Source: Blastomonas fulva (lineage in GTDB: Bacteria > Pseudomonadota > Alphaproteobacteria > Sphingomonadales > Sphingomonadaceae). Taken from it: a stretch of DNA of 64,000 nucleotides. The notes beneath the pieces were generated by a model. The model saw nothing but the letters and a program-made list of their open reading frames with translations. It was not told the origin of the DNA and ran no database searches. Location: NCBI RefSeq assembly GCF_003431825.1, contig NZ_CP020083.1:3262501-3326500 (forward strand), given 5' to 3'. A program made the translations under genes and the position numbers. Numbering within the stretch: position 1 is the stretch's first letter; each line of letters begins with the position of its first letter. Shown here piece after piece: positions 55,851-64,000 of this stretch.

Positions 55851-58800
55851 TTAGTCCAGCTTCGTCGCGGCGAGCAAAGCATCGGGCAGCACGAAAAGCT
55901 GCGGCGTCGCGGTATACAGCAACCCGGCCTCGACAACCCGCCCCGGAAAGATCAGCCGCAGCGCCGCGACATAGGCCGCCATCTGGCGGACATGCGCGAT
56001 CGGCAGCTGCTCCAGACTGCGCGGCGGGCGACGGCTGGTCTTGAAATCCACCACCAGCACCCGGTCGGGCTCGATCAACAACCGGTCGACCGTTCCGGTA
56101 ACGACGTTCAGCCCCACCACCGCTGCGATCGGCGCCTCGGCGAGAGCGCCTGGACCAAAGATGTCGGCCCAGTCGCGATGATCGATCACCGCGCTCACGG
56201 AATCGATGATCGCATCGGCCTCGGCACTGTCGGCCATGCCGTGCTGGCTCGCCAGCCAGCGCCGCGCGGCCTCGCGCCGCTCTTCGGGTGCCACCGCGGG
56301 TAGCCGCTCGAACAGGCTGTGCATGATCAGCCCGCGCTGGGCCGCCTTGGCGAGGTCAGCGCCCAAGATCGGGGGGCTGGCGGTGTCGTCCTTGCCAAGC
56401 GAAGACGGCGCCAGCGGGGTCGGCGGGCGCTGCTCGGGCGCGGCGGGGGTCAGCGCCCAATCCGGCAGCGCGGGTGATTCAGCAGACCGGACCTCGGCGC
56501 GCGCCTGTGCTTGGTCCGATGGCAGCGCACCGCTGCCGAAGCGGCGGAAGGCGCCATCGCCCTCGTCGCACCAGTCGCAGCCCAGCCCCATGAAGCTGCG
56601 TTCGATTGCGGCATACCAGCTTTGTTCGGGCGGTTCCTTGGCGCGCCGGCCCAGCGTTCCGCCGACATACAATTGCTCGGCCGCGCGAGTCATCGCGACG
56701 TAGAGCAGCCGCCAATGCTCCTGCATATCGGCCTCGCGCGCGGCATCGTGCGCCTCGGCAAGCGGCCCTACCCGCTCGGCCTTGGGCAGGCTGTAGACCG
56801 GCAGATCGATCGTGGCGTCGGCGCCCGTGATCTCCACCGGCCAGTCGAAGCTGCTGTCCACCTTTCGCGCCGGGTCGACACAGGCATCGGCAAGTATGAC
56901 GATCGGCGCCTGCAGGCCCTTGGAGCCGTGCACGGTCATCACCCGAACCATGTCCGACTGCCCGGCCAGTTCGCGCTTGATCTCCTCGTCGCCGGCATCG
57001 AACCAGTGCAGGAACGCCTGCAGCCCGCCATCATGGCTGGAGGCGAACTTCTGCGCGAGGGACAGCAGCTCGGCAATCGGGTCCAGCGCCTCGCCGCCCA
57101 GTCGCGCGACCAGACGGGCACGACCCTGAATGGGACCGGTAAGCACCTGCTCGAGGAAATCATAGGCGGTGCCGTATTCGGCCATGCCGAGCAGCGCGTA
57201 GAGCGTCTCCAGCCGCGCCTGTAGGCCTGCGTCATCGCGCGCCTGATCGCGCAGATGCGGCCACAAAGCGCGCTTGTCCGGGCGATGGCCATAGCGAAGC
57301 AATTCTTCCTGCGTCCATCCGCACAAGGGTGATACCAGCAGCGCGGCACAGGTCAGGTCATCGAGCGGCTGCAACGCAAAGCGGATGGTCGCGACCAGAT
57401 CCTGAACCGCCAGAGGCTGGCCCAGCCGCAGCCGATCGATCCCGGCAACGGGGACGCCCGCCGCATAAAGCCGCGCCACAATCAGCGACGCCAGCTCGCC
57501 GCGCCGCCGCAGCAACACCATGATATCGCCTGCACCGGCCCAGCCCGAACTGCCATCCGAGCGCCGCGCCAACCATAGCCGCTGCGGCGATGCGGGGTTC
57601 AGCCAGCCTGCGATACGGTCTGCCAGCTGATGTGCGAACCGCAGGTCCGCGCCCGACAGCCATTCCTCCGCGGCTTCGCCTTCGGCTCCGGCCTCGCTCT
57701 CGCCGTCCTCGGTCTCGACACTGTCGCCCACCGGGCGCCACAGCTCGACCACACCCGGCCCGGCACGGCCTTCGTGCAGCGGCAGCGTGTCGTCGGTAAT
57801 CCCCAGGGCTGCAGGCCCCAGTTCGCCCAGCACCGCGTCGACCATGTCGAGCACCGGCTGGGTCGAACGGAAGCTGCGATCGAGGCTCAGCGCCAGGAAG
57901 GGCTGGCCTGCATCCTGCGCAAACGCACCGATGCGGTGCCGCGCGGCGGCATAATATTGCGGGCTGGTGCCCTGAAACCCGAAGATCGCCTGCTTGAAAT
58001 CCCCCACCGTGAACAGCGTGCGGAAACGGTCCGCCTTGCTGCCCTGCCCAGCGAAATAGTCCGCGATCAGCCCGCCGACGATCGCCCACTGGCTGGGGTT
58101 GGTGTCCTGCGCCTCATCGACCAGCACATGGTCGAAGCGCTGATCGAGCTTGAACGCAATCCACTGCGCCATCGTGGAACCCGACAGGAGCTCTGCCGCG
58201 GCCCGGATCAGGTCGTCGAAATCGAGCAGCCCCGCCTGGCGCTTGGCTTCGGCAAAGCTCCACGCAAAGCTGCGGCCAACCTCGAGCGCGCGGGCATAAT
58301 CGCGCGAAAAGCCGATCAGCGCGACATGCTCGCGCAACGAGAGCAGATCCGAGTACAGGCTCTCGGCCTTATAGGGGTAATCGGGGTCGACCTTTTTGGG
58401 CGAGGTCGTGAATGATCGCATGTTGCCGTTGGCGATCGCGACCACCGACCAGATCAGGTCAAGATGCTCGAGACGCTCGTCGTCGCCCATGTCCAGCCAG
58501 CTCTGGATGGCATCGGCGAACTTCTGCCCTGTCGCGGTGCCCCAGCGGACATGGCTCTCCTGCAGCGCTTCGAGGTTGCCGATATCGAACAGGCCATCGC
58601 TGCACAGCCGCGAAAGATCGCCGCCATCCTCATCGCGCTTCATCCCGAGGGCCGCGTTGACATAGGGCCGGATGTCGCCCTTGAGCATGTCCATGGAATC
58701 TGGCTTGGCCGCACAGCGCATCAGAAATTTTTCGGTCGCCTCTGCCCCAAGCTTCAGGCTCAGCGCTTCCAGATTGTCCGACAGCCGCGCATCGCCATTG

Positions 58801-59321
58801 CGTGCGGCCTCGACCAGCATCGCGCCCAGCGTGTCACGCGCCAGCTGCACCCGGTCGCGGTCCTCGATCGGGCGGAAGCCCGGCGCCAGCCCGGCCTCTT
58901 CGGGGAAGCTCGCCAGCAGCGACTGGCAGAAGCTGTGGATCGTCTGGATACGAAGGCCGCCCTGCGGCGCATCGAGCACGCGCGCGAACAGGCGGCGCGC
59001 GCGGATCAGCGTGTCGGGATCGACCGCCGCGCCGATGCAGCGCAGGTCCGCGCCCAATGCAGTATCGCTCATTCGCACCCAGGCGGCGAGCTGCGCATTG
59101 ATGCGGTTTGCCATCTCGCTTGCGCCGGCCTTGGTGAACGTAAGGCACAGGATCGCATCGGGATTGACCCCGGGTTCCAGCAGCAGCCGGAACACCCGAG
59201 CGGTGAGCACCTGCGTCTTGCCGGTCCCGGCAGACGCGCTGAGCCAGACCTGATCGCAGGGCGACACTGCCAGCGCCTGGTCACCGTGCAGCGGGTGAAG
59301 ACTTGCAGCAGCGCCGCTCAT
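55851..59321 (-). CDS. addA: Double-strand-break repair helicase-nuclease AddA
   Basis: A 1156-residue UvrD-like helicase with a C-terminal nuclease domain. The Walker A is WLSASAGTGKTQVLTAR, followed by LCLTFTKAGASEMANR (motif Ia), DHVLVDEAQDTNPSQW (motif II), VGDFKQAIFGFQG (III), VMTVHGSKGLQAPIV (V) and LLYVAMTRAAEQLYVGG (VI). The RecB-type nuclease motif is VLVVDFKTSR with the downstream QMAAYVAAL. With AddB it resects DNA ends for RecA loading. ATG 59321 overlaps the addB stop by 4 bp; an upstream start at 59363 is unnecessary. Confidence 0.95.
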   Translation of the reverse strand: MSGAAASLHPLHGDQALAVSPCDQVWLSASAGTGKTQVLTARVFRLLLEPGVNPDAILCLTFTKAGASEMANRINAQLAAWVRMSDTALGADLRCIGAAVDPDTLIRARRLFARVLDAPQGGLRIQTIHSFCQSLLASFPEEAGLAPGFRPIEDRDRVQLARDTLGAMLVEAARNGDARLSDNLEALSLKLGAEATEKFLMRCAAKPDSMDMLKGDIRPYVNAALGMKRDEDGGDLSRLCSDGLFDIGNLEALQESHVRWGTATGQKFADAIQSWLDMGDDERLEHLDLIWSVVAIANGNMRSFTTSPKKVDPDYPYKAESLYSDLLSLREHVALIGFSRDYARALEVGRSFAWSFAEAKRQAGLLDFDDLIRAAAELLSGSTMAQWIAFKLDQRFDHVLVDEAQDTNPSQWAIVGGLIADYFAGQGSKADRFRTLFTVGDFKQAIFGFQGTSPQYYAAARHRIGAFAQDAGQPFLALSLDRSFRSTQPVLDMVDAVLGELGPAALGITDDTLPLHEGRAGPGVVELWRPVGDSVETEDGESEAGAEGEAAEEWLSGADLRFAHQLADRIAGWLNPASPQRLWLARRSDGSSGWAGAGDIMVLLRRRGELASLIVARLYAAGVPVAGIDRLRLGQPLAVQDLVATIRFALQPLDDLTCAALLVSPLCGWTQEELLRYGHRPDKRALWPHLRDQARDDAGLQARLETLYALLGMAEYGTAYDFLEQVLTGPIQGRARLVARLGGEALDPIAELLSLAQKFASSHDGGLQAFLHWFDAGDEEIKRELAGQSDMVRVMTVHGSKGLQAPIVILADACVDPARKVDSSFDWPVEITGADATIDLPVYSLPKAERVGPLAEAHDAAREADMQEHWRLLYVAMTRAAEQLYVGGTLGRRAKEPPEQSWYAAIERSFMGLGCDWCDEGDGAFRRFGSGALPSDQAQARAEVRSAESPALPDWALTPAAPEQRPPTPLAPSSLGKDDTASPPILGADLAKAAQRGLIMHSLFERLPAVAPEERREAARRWLASQHGMADSAEADAIIDSVSAVIDHRDWADIFGPGALAEAPIAAVVGLNVVTGTVDRLLIEPDRVLVVDFKTSRRPPRSLEQLPIAHVRQMAAYVAALRLIFPGRVVEAGLLYTATPQLFVLPDALLAATKLD

Positions 59322-62320
59322 GCCGTGTTGCCCCCTGTGCGACCATCCTGTCGGCCGTACCATTCGGCAAGCCGCATCAGCTGGTCATATTCGGTGTAGA
59401 GCGCATGGTCGGGCACCAGCTTGGCCTCGAACGGCGCATCGCCCAATATCCAGTTGGCCAGCGCCTCGCGGAGGAACTTTTCGCTGGTCGGGACGATGGC
59501 ATCGGCGGGCAGACCGCTCTTCCTGCGGCCCTGTAGCACCGGGCTGTCGATATAGCCGAAACCGGTTTCACTGTCCTTGTGGCGGGTGAGCGACCAATAT
59601 TCGAAAACCCCGGCGCTGCCGGTGATCGGGGCGCGCTCGGTATCTGCGTTGAACCCGCCGCGCTCGGCCATCAGCCCCAGCAGCCCCAGTTGCAGCGCAA
59701 AGCCGGTTTCCACCTGCGCGGCAGAGGGCGGCTTGCCGGTCTTGTAATCGACTATCGCGAGGGTTCCGTCTGGCATCCGGTCGATGCGGTCGGCCTTGCC
59801 CGAAATCTTCACCCCATCGATGACCATCTCGCCGCTGCGTTCGGCATCGATCATCCTGCGTCCGGACTCGGCATTGTCGAGCGTCTGCTGGACGATCCAT
59901 TCGAGCCCCGCGACCAGCCTGGGCCGCCACAGCGCCTTGATCAGCGGGTGGACGTTGGCCCGTGCAAGGAACAGATTGGCGCGCGGCACCAGCACCACGG
60001 GATCGAGCCCATCCTCCTTGTGCCAAAGCTCAAGAATCTCGTGCACCAGCGTGCCGCGCCACGCCGCACTGGGTTCGGCATCGACCGGGTCGAGCGATCG
60101 CAACGCGAGTATCCGCTTGGCATAGAAGGCGAAGGGATCGGCGCGCAGCCGATCGAGCTCGGTTACCGAGAGCCTGACTGCGCGCTGCGCGGGCGTGGGT
60201 CGCGGTGACGGCTTTTCGATTCGCACCTGTGGCATGCGCCGGTCGAGCGCGCGCGCCAGCGCCAGCGTGCCGGCATCCTCCATGTCCTTGTCGGGCGCGA
60301 CCGCCTGCAGACGCAGCAGGAAGCGCGAGGCGACCGTGGGTGCGCTGCCATCGCGGCGCGCACGGGTGAGCACCACCTCGGGAGAAGCGAGCGCGCCTGC
60401 CAGATCCTGCGCCGAAAGCCCGACGCGCATCTCCAGCGGCGGCAACCCGAGCGCGTTGCGCACCATCGGTGCCAGCCAGGGATCGGGCGACGGGATCTGC
60501 GGCCATACGCCCTCGTTCAAACCGGCACAGATGACGAGATCGGCGCTCTGCAAGCGCGCCTCGAGCAGACCGTAGATCGCAACGCGCGGGTGCTTGCCAA
60601 AGGGCGGGCGCACAGCCTTCTCGGCCATCAGCCGCGACAGGATGGTTGCAGCCTGGGTGCTTGTCACCAGCGGGTCATGGCTGCCGGTGCGTGCGAGCAG
60701 TTGCTGCACAAGATCGGACGCGCAGCGCCCGGCGATGCCGTTCCAAACGGCTTGGCCGCTAAGTGCCTCGGCCGTGGCGACAATCTCGGCGATGACGCTA
60801 GACAGCGGCTGCGGATCGCGCGGGAATTGCGCGATCGGCGCCAGCAGCGCCTTGGCGCCGCCCCACCATTCGCGAAGCTCGGGTTGGCCGATGCTGGCAT
60901 CGATCCCGCGCAGCCCCTGGGCGGGCCGGGGCCCGCGCAGCCTTATGTCGAGCGCGCGCACCTGATCGAGCCAGGCAAGCCTGCCCTCACCCGGCTGGGC
61001 CAGTGGATGCTTGAGCAGATCGAGCAGTTCGACCGGCGCGAAATCTTCGGCCAGGCAGTGCGCCACCGCCAGCAGGAAACGCCCCGGCGGCGTCACCGGC
61101 AAAGCCTCGCCCGCGCTGTCATCCGCCTCGATGTTCCAGCGCCTGAGATGCGCAATGATCCGCGCGGCAAGCGTGCGGTCCGGCGTCACGATCGCGATGC
61201 GGCGCGCGGGTATGTCGAGCGCCTGGCGCACCAGCAAGGCAATGGTCTGCGCTTCCTCATCGGGCGTTTCTGCTTCGATGATCCGGATGCCCTTTGTGCG
61301 GCGCTCGGTTGCCGCCAGCGTGACCCAGCGGTCGCTGAGCCTTGCGGGCAGGAAAATGCTGCGCAGCAAATTGGCGCGATCGGCGACCAGCCCGGTGCGC
61401 GGTTCGGACAGCCACGGCTGGACCTCATCGCGGCTGATGTCCATCGCGTTCAACAGCTGCTTGAGATGATATTGCGGATGGGTGATCGCGGGACGTTCGG
61501 CAGGCGGCGCTTCGCCCGGAATGGTCACCGGGACCGGCGAACCGATCGCTTCCCACAGGGCATCATCCATCTCCAGATCAAGCCCCGGAAGCACCACCAT
61601 GCCCTGCGGCAGATGCGCAATGCTGCGCAGCAATCGCCCAACAGCCGGGGCTGCCGTGGTGATACCGGCGGCGATTACCGCGCTGTCGGGCGGGCTCACC
61701 CGCCAGCGCTCGGCGGTCTTGGCGAGCAACCGGTTGCGTCGTTCGGCAGGATCGATCCGCCCCTGGGTGGCAAGCTCCCGCTGCCAGGCGCGCCCCACAC
61801 GGACGAACAGGTCGCGGGCCTGCGCCCAGTGGTCGGCGAGGTCGGACTCGACATCGACCGCGTCGAGCTGGTCGAGCGTCTTCTCCTCGATCTGCAACTG
61901 GTCGAGCACGCGCGCATATTCCGCCGCAAGCCTGAGAGCCTCTGCAGGGTCCTGCGCGCCGGGCCGCCCTGCGCCCTCGCGCGCGATGATCGCCGCCAGC
62001 CGGAAGCGACGCTCGAGCGGATCGACCGCAGGCGACACCATCTCGCCCTCGCCCAGCGGATCGAGCAAAGCGCCCAGGCTCTCGTCGAGATCGATATCGC
62101 CGATCAACGCCATGCGCGGCAGCAGCAGGCCGTTCGCCGCATGCCGCACCAGCGCCTCGGTGATCGCCCGCCCCGCGCGGTGGTTGGGGATCAGCAGCGT
62201 GACGCGGGCAAGGCCAAGCGGGTCCTTGCCGAATCGGCCGAGCAGCCCGCTCGCCAGAACATCCGCAAACCCGCGCTGCGCCCCGATGGCATAGACGCTG
62301 GTCTGGACAGGGTCAGGCAT
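59318..62320 (-). CDS. addB: Double-strand-break repair protein AddB
   Basis: A 1000-residue partner of AddA. It has a degenerate helicase fold (TLLIPNHRAGRAITEAL near the N-terminus, then VICAGLNEGVWPQIPSPDPW) and a C-terminal RecB-type nuclease with VHEILELWHKEDGLD, KISGKADRIDRM and LAIVDYKTGKPPSAAQV. I see no four-Cys iron-sulfur set flanking the nuclease, unlike Bacillus AddB but as in other alphaproteobacteria. Its start overlaps the murU stop by 8 bp and its stop overlaps the addA start by 4 bp. Confidence 0.94.
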   Translation of the reverse strand: MPDPVQTSVYAIGAQRGFADVLASGLLGRFGKDPLGLARVTLLIPNHRAGRAITEALVRHAANGLLLPRMALIGDIDLDESLGALLDPLGEGEMVSPAVDPLERRFRLAAIIAREGAGRPGAQDPAEALRLAAEYARVLDQLQIEEKTLDQLDAVDVESDLADHWAQARDLFVRVGRAWQRELATQGRIDPAERRNRLLAKTAERWRVSPPDSAVIAAGITTAAPAVGRLLRSIAHLPQGMVVLPGLDLEMDDALWEAIGSPVPVTIPGEAPPAERPAITHPQYHLKQLLNAMDISRDEVQPWLSEPRTGLVADRANLLRSIFLPARLSDRWVTLAATERRTKGIRIIEAETPDEEAQTIALLVRQALDIPARRIAIVTPDRTLAARIIAHLRRWNIEADDSAGEALPVTPPGRFLLAVAHCLAEDFAPVELLDLLKHPLAQPGEGRLAWLDQVRALDIRLRGPRPAQGLRGIDASIGQPELREWWGGAKALLAPIAQFPRDPQPLSSVIAEIVATAEALSGQAVWNGIAGRCASDLVQQLLARTGSHDPLVTSTQAATILSRLMAEKAVRPPFGKHPRVAIYGLLEARLQSADLVICAGLNEGVWPQIPSPDPWLAPMVRNALGLPPLEMRVGLSAQDLAGALASPEVVLTRARRDGSAPTVASRFLLRLQAVAPDKDMEDAGTLALARALDRRMPQVRIEKPSPRPTPAQRAVRLSVTELDRLRADPFAFYAKRILALRSLDPVDAEPSAAWRGTLVHEILELWHKEDGLDPVVLVPRANLFLARANVHPLIKALWRPRLVAGLEWIVQQTLDNAESGRRMIDAERSGEMVIDGVKISGKADRIDRMPDGTLAIVDYKTGKPPSAAQVETGFALQLGLLGLMAERGGFNADTERAPITGSAGVFEYWSLTRHKDSETGFGYIDSPVLQGRRKSGLPADAIVPTSEKFLREALANWILGDAPFEAKLVPDHALYTEYDQLMRLAEWYGRQDGRTGGNTA

Positions 62321-63041
62321 TCAACAGGGCCTCGGCCGTGGGCTCGATCGCGCCGGGCGTGCCGACATCGAACCACTGGCCCAGATGCGCGATGCCGTAC
62401 AACCGTTCCTCGGCCATGGCGCGGTTCCACAGGATGTTGGTCGAGAATGCCCCCTCGGGAGCACCCGCCAGCAGCCGCCGCGAAAGCAGCTGGATACCGG
62501 TATAGATATAGGGCGCGACCCGCCCCGAACGGCGACGGATGATCCGGCCCATCTGGTCGAGGTGGAAATCGCCCACTCCCTGATAATTTGCCGCGCGGCT
62601 GTGCGGCACCAGCAGCAGCAGCGCATCCATGCGGCTGTCGTCCCATGCCGCGCGCAACTCGTCAAAGCACGAGCGCGCGCTCTCCAGCCAGACATTGTCG
62701 CTGTTGAGGCAGAAGAACGGATCCTCTTGAATCATCGGCAACGCCTTGACCAGCCCGCCACCGGTCTCGAGCAACTGCTCGCGTTCATCGGAGATCATCA
62801 CCTCGAACGGATAATCGCGCGCCTTGAGGTGCGCCTCGAGCGCGTCGGCGAGATAATGCACGTTGACGATGACGCGCTGCATCCCGGCTTCGGCAAGGTG
62901 CGTCATGACATGGTCGATCAGCGGCTTGCCGCCCACGCGCACCAGCGGCTTGGGGGTGGTGATGGTGAGCGGCCGCATGCGCTTGCCGAGCCCGGCAGCC
63001 ATCACCATCGCGGTACGCGCAAAAGGCGCGCGCGCGCTCAC
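62313..63041 (-). CDS. murU: MurU-like N-acetylmuramate-1-phosphate uridylyltransferase
   Basis: A 242-residue sugar nucleotidyltransferase with the loop VMAAGLGKRMRPLT, the Lys in TPKPLVRVGGKPL, the metal-binding FFCLNSDNVW, and late IYTGIQLLS and FDVGTPGAI segments. Next to an AmgK-like kinase, it is most likely MurU, which makes UDP-MurNAc directly from recycled MurNAc-1-phosphate and bypasses the fosfomycin-sensitive MurA step. Other NDP-sugar uses are less likely. Start and stop overlap the neighbouring genes by 4 and 8 bp. Confidence 0.88.
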   Translation of the reverse strand: MSARAPFARTAMVMAAGLGKRMRPLTITTPKPLVRVGGKPLIDHVMTHLAEAGMQRVIVNVHYLADALEAHLKARDYPFEVMISDEREQLLETGGGLVKALPMIQEDPFFCLNSDNVWLESARSCFDELRAAWDDSRMDALLLLVPHSRAANYQGVGDFHLDQMGRIIRRRSGRVAPYIYTGIQLLSRRLLAGAPEGAFSTNILWNRAMAEERLYGIAHLGQWFDVGTPGAIEPTAEALLNA

Positions 63042-64000
63042 AGCGCGAACTCGCCGCCGAGGGTGGCGCGAGGATCGCGCAATTCTGCCGGGATATTGGC
63101 GTCAAACCAGGCTGCGACAGGCGCCAGCGAGGAGTGCTTGAGATCGCGCTCCATTGCCTCCCATACGCGCGGGATCATCAGCGGATAGCGCGGCTTGCCG
63201 TCGCGCTTCCACAGCCGCACGAAAATGCCGACGATCTTGGCATTCCGCTGCGCGCCAAGCACATGATAGGCGGTGTCGAAATCATAGGCCGGATTGGCCA
63301 GGGCGCGATAATGCGCGATCATCTCGGCCTCCAAAGCGGGTGCAACATCGCGGCGCGCATCCTGCAGCAGCGAGACCAGATCATAGGCCGGATCGCCCAC
63401 CAGCGCGTCCTGGAAATCGAGCAGCCCCTGCTTGCCATCGTCCAGCAGCATGATGTTCTCGGCGTGATAATCGCGCAGCACCGTGACCTGCGGCGCAGAC
63501 GCATCCATCGCATCGAGCACCTGATCCCAGGCGCGGACATAGCCCGCAACATCGACATCCAGCCCGCGCGCGGCACAATACCATTCGGTCAGCAGCCCGG
63601 CCTCGCGCTGGTAGACAGCGCGATCGTATAGCGGCACGCTGGCAGCGGGGCGCTGGTGCAGATGCGCGAGCGTTTCGATCGCCTTGGCATAGATCGTGCG
63701 CTCGGTTTCGGCGTCAGAAGCATCGACCGTCTCGCGCATGCGGACATCGCCAAAGTCCTCGAGCAGCACCAGCCCGGCTTCGGCATCGGCCGCGATGATC
63801 TCTGGCGCGCGCAGGCCATGTGCGGTCAGGTAGCGTGCGACATCGATGAACGGCCGCGGGTCTTCCTCCGGCGGCGGCGCATCCATCAGGATCGCGCGAC
63901 GATCCGCCTCGATCACCCGGAAATAACGGCGAAACGAGGCATCGCCGGGGATTGGTGCGATCTCTGCACCGCCCCAACCTGCCGCCTCGGCAAAACCCCG
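63038..64000 (-). CDS. amgK: AmgK-like N-acetylmuramate/GlcNAc anomeric kinase (5' end missing)
   Basis: An aminoglycoside-phosphotransferase-fold kinase. The frame is open to the last base of the window; reading from there gives GFAEAAGWGGAEIAPIPGDA, then SFRRYFRVIEADRRA, so the protein begins upstream and the GTG at 63916 is internal. The catalytic loop is VLRDYHAENIMLL and the metal-binding LLDFQDALVGDPAYDLV. AmgK phosphorylates MurNAc or GlcNAc at C1 for MurU, the next gene (4-bp overlap). Gene order in relatives suggests tsaE lies just outside the window. Confidence 0.9.
   Translation of the reverse strand, partial: RGFAEAAGWGGAEIAPIPGDASFRRYFRVIEADRRAILMDAPPPEEDPRPFIDVARYLTAHGLRAPEIIAADAEAGLVLLEDFGDVRMRETVDASDAETERTIYAKAIETLAHLHQRPAASVPLYDRAVYQREAGLLTEWYCAARGLDVDVAGYVRAWDQVLDAMDASAPQVTVLRDYHAENIMLLDDGKQGLLDFQDALVGDPAYDLVSLLQDARRDVAPALEAEMIAHYRALANPAYDFDTAYHVLGAQRNAKIVGIFVRLWKRDGKPRYPLMIPRVWEAMERDLKHSSLAPVAAWFDANIPAELRDPRATLGGEFAL

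Overview
The window is chromosomal DNA of a GC-rich alphaproteobacterium, most probably a member of the Sphingomonadaceae. The reasons are: a CcrM-type adenine methyltransferase; a large outer-membrane receptor with the sphingomonad-style IVVTGSR plug start; the linked amgK-murU-addB-addA-trxA order; TamA directly followed by TamB; and many ATGA or 1-nt start/stop overlaps. The genus cannot be fixed from the sequence alone. Both ends are cut: a thioesterase gene runs in from the left, and the N-terminus of an AmgK-like kinase is missing on the right.

Layout. 1-10.7 kb holds housekeeping and metabolic genes: thioesterase, nitronate monooxygenase, EttA, an M28 peptidase, an RcnB-like protein, an SH3 protein, a 2-hydroxyacid dehydrogenase, a divergent ammonium transporter and LepA. 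11.0-16.8 kb is a TonB-dependent receptor gene split inside its signal peptide by a 2.54-kb IS91-family element that carries a Y2 transposase and a tyrosine recombinase. 16.9-20.6 kb has a lipid-kinase-like gene overlapping a metallophosphoesterase gene, then a GMC oxidoreductase with a ferredoxin-like cysteine motif. 20.6-30.2 kb is a long minus-strand run: moaA-moaD-moaE, a ProX-type tRNA editing protein, a serine hydrolase, photolyase, a DUF457 membrane protein, a cyanophycinase-like peptidase, a HAD phosphatase, a DUF2855 protein and an SMP-30 protein. 30.3-35.5 kb has pyrB with a degenerate, metal-site-less dihydroorotase partner, facing an acetylpolyamine amidohydrolase/S9 peptidase pair. 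35.7-46.6 kb has a flavodoxin-like protein, RecJ, tRNA-Glu, and the envelope operon tamA-tamB-lipoprotein-yihY. 46.6-52.5 kb has folP, ccrM, rnhB, a PQQ-type sugar dehydrogenase and an aldehyde dehydrogenase. 52.6-64 kb has tRNA-Leu, argJ, a GST, an inositol-phosphatase-like gene, and the minus-strand operon amgK-murU-addB-addA followed by trxA.

How the genes work together. TamA and TamB act as one envelope assembly machine. MoaA, MoaD and MoaE supply molybdopterin. PyrB probably needs its inactive PyrC-like partner as a scaffold. AmgK and MurU recycle N-acetylmuramate, and are co-transcribed with the AddAB recombination nuclease.

The most notable observations are: (i) the IS91 insertion, whose precise removal restores the receptor reading frame and an AFA|QD signal-peptidase site; (ii) six GANTC sites in 163 bp upstream of ccrM; (iii) a hairpin that hides the ribosome-binding site of the IS recombinase; (iv) the cysteine cluster in the GMC enzyme; and (v) complex palindromic intergenic elements. 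I found no CRISPR array, prophage, secretion system or clearly new defence system.
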